Of a stretch of DNA of 64,000 bases, positions 59,495 through 64,000 are shown piece after piece. Every line of letters begins with the position of its first letter. Position 1 is the first letter of the stretch. The stretch is from the NCBI GenBank assembly GCA_902728285.1, contig CACVBU010000292.1, positions 288,663-352,662 of the forward strand, in the 5' to 3' direction. The stretch comes from Clytia hemisphaerica. Its lineage: Eukaryota; Cnidaria; Hydrozoa; Leptothecata; Clytiidae. The position numbers and the translations under genes are program-made. The notes below the pieces were generated by a model. That model did not search any database. It saw nothing but the letters and a program-made list of their open reading frames with translations, and was not told where the DNA came from.

Positions 59495-60638
59495 ATGGCG
59501 GATGAACCAGCATGGGAAATTGATTGGGAGCTCAAGGAAGCACTGAAACGATATGTTGAACAAAATCTTAAACGAGAAGAGATTGTGGATTTTGTGAAAA
59601 GAGACTTCCCTGATTATCAGTGGAGTGTTAGAACATTAGCCAGAAGGCTAGAAAAATTTGAAATCAGGTATGTTGATCATCATATTGACTTAGAGACAGT
59701 CAAGGAAAAGAGAGTTGCAGGGTCCTGGAAAAAATCTGGGATACAGGGCTATGCATTTGAAACTTAGAACAGAACATCACTTGCTTGTTCCTCGGAAACT
59801 TGTATCAGATGTCATGTATGATTTAGACCCAGAGGGGGTCCAAGCTCGTGGATTGATTAGAAAGCAGAAAAAACAGAAACAGCCATATTTTTCCCATGGT
59901 CCAGGTTAGACTTATTCTCTAGATGGGCATGACAAGCTAATGGGGTATCAGAATTCCACTTTTCCAATTGCCATTTATGGCTGTCTAGACACATTCTCTA
60001 GGAAGATTATTTTCTTAAAAGTTTGGACTTCTAACTCTAATCCAAAGATAATTGGGAAATTTTACATTGACTTTCTTTTGGAATCTGGGAGAATTCCGCT
60101 TGACAAAGGTACAGAAAGTGGAACCATGGGAACAATTCATGCCTATCTTATTGACAAGTTTGGAAATTTTGAAGACCCTGTGAATGCTGTGTTGGTTGGA
60201 CCCTCAACATCAAATAAAATAGAACGATGGTGGAAGGAGCTGCACGAAAGGATGGAAAAATTTCTTAAAGAGAAATTGAGAATCCTTCTTTTAAATCATG
60301 ATTATGATCCTGGGGATATGCTAGACAGAAAAGCCTTGGCATATATATTTATTCCTGTCGTTCAAAGAGAATGTGATGTTTTTGTAAGAGGTTGGAATTC
60401 ACACCGTGTCAGACAGCAAAAGAATGTTGTGCTTCCTGCTGGAATTCCAAACCATATTTTCAATTTTCCTGAAAAATATGGCCAAGCAGAAGATCAACAT
60501 TTTGACATAACACATGAAGCTTTGGTTGAAGTTGGTGCTCTTGCTGAGTTGGATGAAGTAGAGGACGACTACCTCATCGAAGAAGAAAGGCTGAAGTTTT
60601 CTAGTTTCTTGTCTCATCCTCAAGATATCTTATGCTGA
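59495..60638 (+). pseudogene. DDE integrase-core protein, two disabling changes
   Basis: It starts MADEPAWEIDWELKEALKRY. The N-terminal part is helical and resembles a HTH (REEIVDFVKRDFPDYQWSVR). The frame shifts near 59745. The integrase-like core follows: SLDGHDKLMGY (first Asp) comes just after a TAG at 59907-59909, in a place where relatives have an aromatic residue. Next are AIYGCLDTFSRKIIFLKVW, LDKGTESGTMG (second Asp) and SNKIERWWKELHERME (Glu), then FVRGWNSHRVRQQ and a final acidic segment. It is the integrase-core family repeatedly found in cnidarian and fish genomes, with an RNase H fold and DNA cleavage/joining. Total length is about 380 codons, full size. Its alpha-kinase neighbour starts 670 bp downstream on the same strand. 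It could be a recently dead copy, or the two changes could be sequence errors. Confidence 0.7.
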
Positions 60639-61309
60639 CAGTTATTTATTTTTAAAACAATCATTACTCACAAGTTCTTCATGAGTTTTTTGTCAGTTAG
60701 CTTGTATGGTGAGCAGTGAAAATGTAGAAAAATTTGAATTTGGCAAGTCAGCAAATTTGACGTGAACTTATTGGCGATTTGCACAACTTTTTAATTTTTT
60801 CCTTTTTAATCTTTCAAGTGTCTAGGATTGTAAGTAGCTTATGTAAGTGATGCAGTTTTGAGACAGTAAAACATCATGTTTATTTGTTAGACAATGTTGG
60901 GAATTTTAATATTACATTTTTTTACGCGTTTTGCTCAACAGGCTCAATGTTTCTTAAGAAATCATCAATCCGGGGGGGATGTTTCTTAACTTAAAATACC
61001 ATTTTTCCATGTCTGGAAAACATATTTTGGAGCCTGTTTTTAGTTAATCATATAGCTACGTATTTTCAAAAGTTTATTGTAATTATATAATAAATGCATT
61101 TTACTGTTTTGAAAAGCAAAAAGTGAAAGAAAATGGGGAAAAAATTCTTGAAAGAATGTTTCTTTTTAAAATGATGTGTACAGTTAGTATTTTCTGTAAC
61201 TCTTACTATATATTTCTTTGTCCATTTTATTATTGGGTCCATTCAACTTCCAGCTTGTTTAATCTGTTTTCCTTTATTTTAGTGAAAATAGAAATAATAC
61301 TAGTAAAAA
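60639..61309. other. spacer between integrase-core and alpha-kinase genes
   Basis: AT-rich with no coding support. The frame open from 61123 before the kinase start is hydrophobic and low-complexity, so I place the start at ATG 61310, which begins the charged MSNKDKWAAYHKEV. Confidence 0.45.
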
Positions 61310-62618
61310 TGTCAAATAAAGATAAATGGGCTGCCTATCACAAGGAAGTAGCAAAGAAAAGAAAGGGACCAAATGAAGAAAAGAATCCAAAGAAAGCACA
61401 AAAATTGTCTGCACTCATCGTACACCGCATGAACCCTGTTCCAACTGGAAAGCTCTTGAAATATGAACCCGAGAAACCCAGAGATTTTGTAGACTTTAAA
61501 GGCTACCAAAGTCTGAGTTTGAAGAATGTTAAACTTGCCTGTGAAAAGTTTTATGGGGAAAAACCTGGCTCTTGTGATGTGTTATTTTGTGACAAGGGCC
61601 CAAGTTGTGATTCTGATGATCAAATTGTTGGTAAAAAAGTGATACTTGTACGTTTCATCCAACCATCTGAAAAATCTATAAATATGCCAGTCTCACCTAA
61701 TTCGGATATGTCATCAATTGCACTTTCAAGAACATCTGTGTGTTACTCAAAAAGAAGACGCACTTCAAGCAAAATTGTTAAAGATCAAAACCCAACCCCT
61801 GCTCAACCATTTCCTAAATCTGTTTCTATTGGGGATGTCATCGAGGCTGGGAAACTACAAAAACCCACAGCAGAAATAAACTAGTACTTGAATTTTATGA
61901 CATTACTTCAAGAATTTGGATAAAAGAAAACAAAACTCTATCAATCAAAACAGAAAAATTTTCGGAGGGGGCTTTCCGGAAAGCTTTCATGGCTTATGAT
62001 ATTGAAGATGGCAAGCCTAACTTTTTTGTGGTGAAAAAGTTTAAAAAAAGCTCTTGCGAGAAAGTCGCAAGAATTTATGAAATGTCCCTTGAACAGCATA
62101 CAAGGAAGCAAGTTCAGATGCACATGGCCGCCAAAGCAATCGCCAATAGATACTTCAAAAAGCTATCTATTGGGAATTTCAGAGAGGATTGGTTTTCGTA
62201 CAATGATGCTTTCTATTCTGTATTGGATGGAGAACCTGTGACCGTAGAGCCCTTTGTTCGTGGGGATTTTGTTAAATATGTCAATAATGATGGAGAAATT
62301 GGTAGTAATAAAGTCAGGAAATTACTGTATGACAAAGCAGAGGCTTTGGTTCACTTCTCATATGAAGACAGCGATGAAAAACTAATCCTGGTTGATATTC
62401 AAGGAAGTGAGTTAATCCTTTACGACCAAGAAATAGCTACCTCAGATGAATTTGTTGGTGCTAATCGAGAAAGATACTTTTGTGGAGGTAACTTGAATGA
62501 AATGGCTATGGACAGATTTTTTGCAGAACACAAATGTAACCTGTACTGTAAACTAGCTTCCCTAAAGGAAGTCCGAATAGATAATGAAACAACTTCAACA
62601 GAGAAAGCTGACGACTAA
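61310..62618 (+). pseudogene. alpha-type protein kinase, one frameshift
   Basis: Alpha-kinases (MHCK/eEF2K/TRPM7 type) phosphorylate Ser/Thr. The N-terminal region (MSNKDKWAAYHKEV, PVPTGKLLKYEPE, CDVLFCDKGPSC) is a conserved extension, followed by a Ser-rich linker to KPTAEIN. There a TAG at 61882 ends the frame. The kinase begins in the next frame with FSEGAFRKAFMAY and the Lys of FFVVKKF, then VEPFVRGDFVKYV (hinge), the zinc His in LVHFSYED, ILVDIQGSEL with the catalytic Asp, GGNLNEMAMDRFF, and the zinc-binding HKCNLYC. All expected zinc ligands are present. A Gly replaces the first Asp of the usual GDGNLG. Length about 435 codons. A single base separates the two frames. Stop at 62616-62618. 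Confidence 0.8.
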
Positions 62619-63568
62619 AATAAATAAAAGTGATACATGGTTAGATTGCTGTTTTATTTGCATCTTTTTGAGTTCGTACCTTTTTGCTTATTTTTTTTTT
62701 CTACTTTTCATGAATATCTTATTGTTTCGTAAAAAGTTCTTTTTTGTTAGCATTGTAAGTTTCTTATCCTATAGTTAGTCATAGAAACCATAAACCACTG
62801 TAACGTGCTAAAGCACTGGGCTCAACTTCAGTATATAAGTAAAAATTCCGATTCAAAAGTAAACATTAAAAAATTCAAACCTAAGAGTTTTATTATTTGG
62901 AATGGGGAAAGCAGTGCAAAAGCTTCCAAAAAATATGATGAATAAAATGAGATATTTTCGTCTGCATATACTTTTTTCTTATTGTGTTTTTGACTTTTTC
63001 ATTCTTCAGATATTTTCCAATTTGATTATCTGTCAGTTTCGTTTTTATAGGTTTTCTTCCAGAACAGATTTTGAGCCTTGTGGCATTTTTTTTCAAAAAT
63101 GACCTAGAATAGTTAGCAACCTCAGGGGTGAGGCTGAAAGTCGAGTCCTTTAATTTTAACATCTGTGTGAAAAGCTGAGTTTTCTTGAAGTTATGTTTGG
63201 CTTTTAAGCTTTTTTTTTAGTTTCTTTTGTTTATGCCATATTTTAGGCGTTAGATATTCTCTAGTCTTTAATAAACGGGGGAGGGCACTAATTAATTTTC
63301 GAAAAGTTTTCTCGCCCAGGACATTCTTATCCCAACCCCTCTGCTTATTGATTTTTGAAAAATATTTCGTTAACTTCCTTGTTTTGCCTCAATTCTTCTA
63401 TATCAGCTCCTCCATTATTTATTTGTCGTCAAATAGTTAAGACATGAAATTGCAGCTCCACATGAAAATGAAAATTTCCAGTGGAAAACTCTACAAAAAA
63501 TAACCAAAAAGCTGTTTTTCAAAAAAATCAACTACTACAATCCATCTATTTGACCAAAACTCATCCAA
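62619..63568. other. spacer without a supported gene
   Basis: AT-rich. Short frames at 62902 and 63162 lack motifs. No terminal repeat pairing with the sequence before 59495 was found. Confidence 0.4.
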
Positions 63569-64000
63569 ATGGCATCGGCAGAACCATCCGTACTACCCAA
63601 ACGAAAAGCTGATTCCAAAAAAGTCGCACCAAAGGATGAGATCATTATTTGTACCGAAAATCGCTGCGTCGCTGATAATGATAAGGACTCTCTGATCTGT
63701 TCGAGCTGCAAAAGATCTGTTCACTATCGATGTGTGCTGCTTCTGCGTTTGCAATACAAACATTGAAGAAATAGACTCAAAAATTTATTTGTATCAATTG
63801 CGTTGAAGTCCCGACTAAGCTGCCGAATGTCCCTAAGAAAGAAAAAGCCCAACCATCCCGTCAAACACAAAACGAAATGAAAAGACTTCGTAGAGAAATC
63901 GATGCTTGTGAGGGAATAATAAAGAGCAGTAGAGAGTTCGAAGATCACCTAAAAAAACAGCTCGAGGACAAAGAGGGGCCGATCCTCCAACTTTTGAAAA
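63569..64000 (+). pseudogene. LINE ORF1 with PHD finger, runs off the window
   Basis: It starts MASAEPSVLPKRKADSKK. A PHD-type finger follows (ICTENRCVADNDKDSLICSS, CKRSVHYRC). The frame ends in a stop at 63764, but in another frame SKIYLCINCVEVPTKLP continues the finger, followed by a coiled coil (NEMKRLRREIDACEGI) to the window edge. It is the same ORF1 family as 37084-38241, on the opposite strand. Endonuclease/RT sequence would be expected beyond 64000. Confidence 0.7.

Noticed and set aside
61861..61900. Programmed -1 frameshift between the two halves of the alpha-kinase gene
   Set aside because: The junction (AATAAACTAG) has no canonical slippery heptamer, and I saw no strong downstream structure. 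A simple mutation or sequence error is more likely.

Overview
This is an AT-rich eukaryotic window, almost certainly from an invertebrate animal. Genes are split by spliceosomal introns with ordinary GT/AG ends and matching phases. There are no bacterial operons, and several non-LTR retrotransposons and many small DNA transposons are present. The protein families seen (KDZ transposases, LINE ORF1 proteins with PHD fingers, alpha-kinases, DDE integrase-core proteins) are common together in cnidarian genomes. A cnidarian is therefore my best guess, but the sequence does not prove it.

Layout. 1-6.9 kb (+): the 3' part of a KDZ-type transposase gene ending in a putative cysteine-protease domain, with one MITE and one long palindromic element in its introns. 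7.6-8.8 kb: a minisatellite of about 11 units of ~110 bp. 8.9-9.3 kb: a foldback sequence. 10.9-15.6 kb (-): an eight-exon gene of unknown function with a small zinc ribbon, carrying two MITEs in its introns. 16.7 kb: an orphan exon resembling CEMIP/fibrocystin-type proteins. 17-23.5 kb: mostly featureless. 23.6-32.0 kb (+): exons of a zinc-finger gene with a duplicated 69-nt exon. Its introns hold four DNA-transposon insertions, including a 3.6 kb hAT-like element, and a decayed Tc1-type transposase follows its stop codon. 32.6-37 kb: nothing convincing.

37-64 kb is almost entirely mobile DNA. It holds a reversed LINE ORF1 fragment, a nearly complete but mutated LINE with a poly(A) tail (38.4-43.3 kb), and a decayed SF3-helicase-like gene (43.3-44.2 kb). 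A second LINE (LINE-A, 44.8-59.2 kb) has been opened by three insertions. These are a 1.94 kb long-TIR element with a 9-bp target duplication, a complete but dead third LINE (LINE-B), and a second copy of the hAT-like element that itself carries further insertions. Beyond it lie a DDE integrase-core gene and an alpha-kinase gene in tandem, each damaged, and at the end of the window another LINE ORF1.

Almost every mobile ORF has frameshifts or stops, so most copies are fossils. The window is most valuable as a record of insertion. The two hAT-like copies provide empty-site evidence for small elements inserted into one copy only. The most unusual gene arrangement is the integrase-core/alpha-kinase pair at 59.5-62.6 kb. 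All annotation is by eye; no database search was run.
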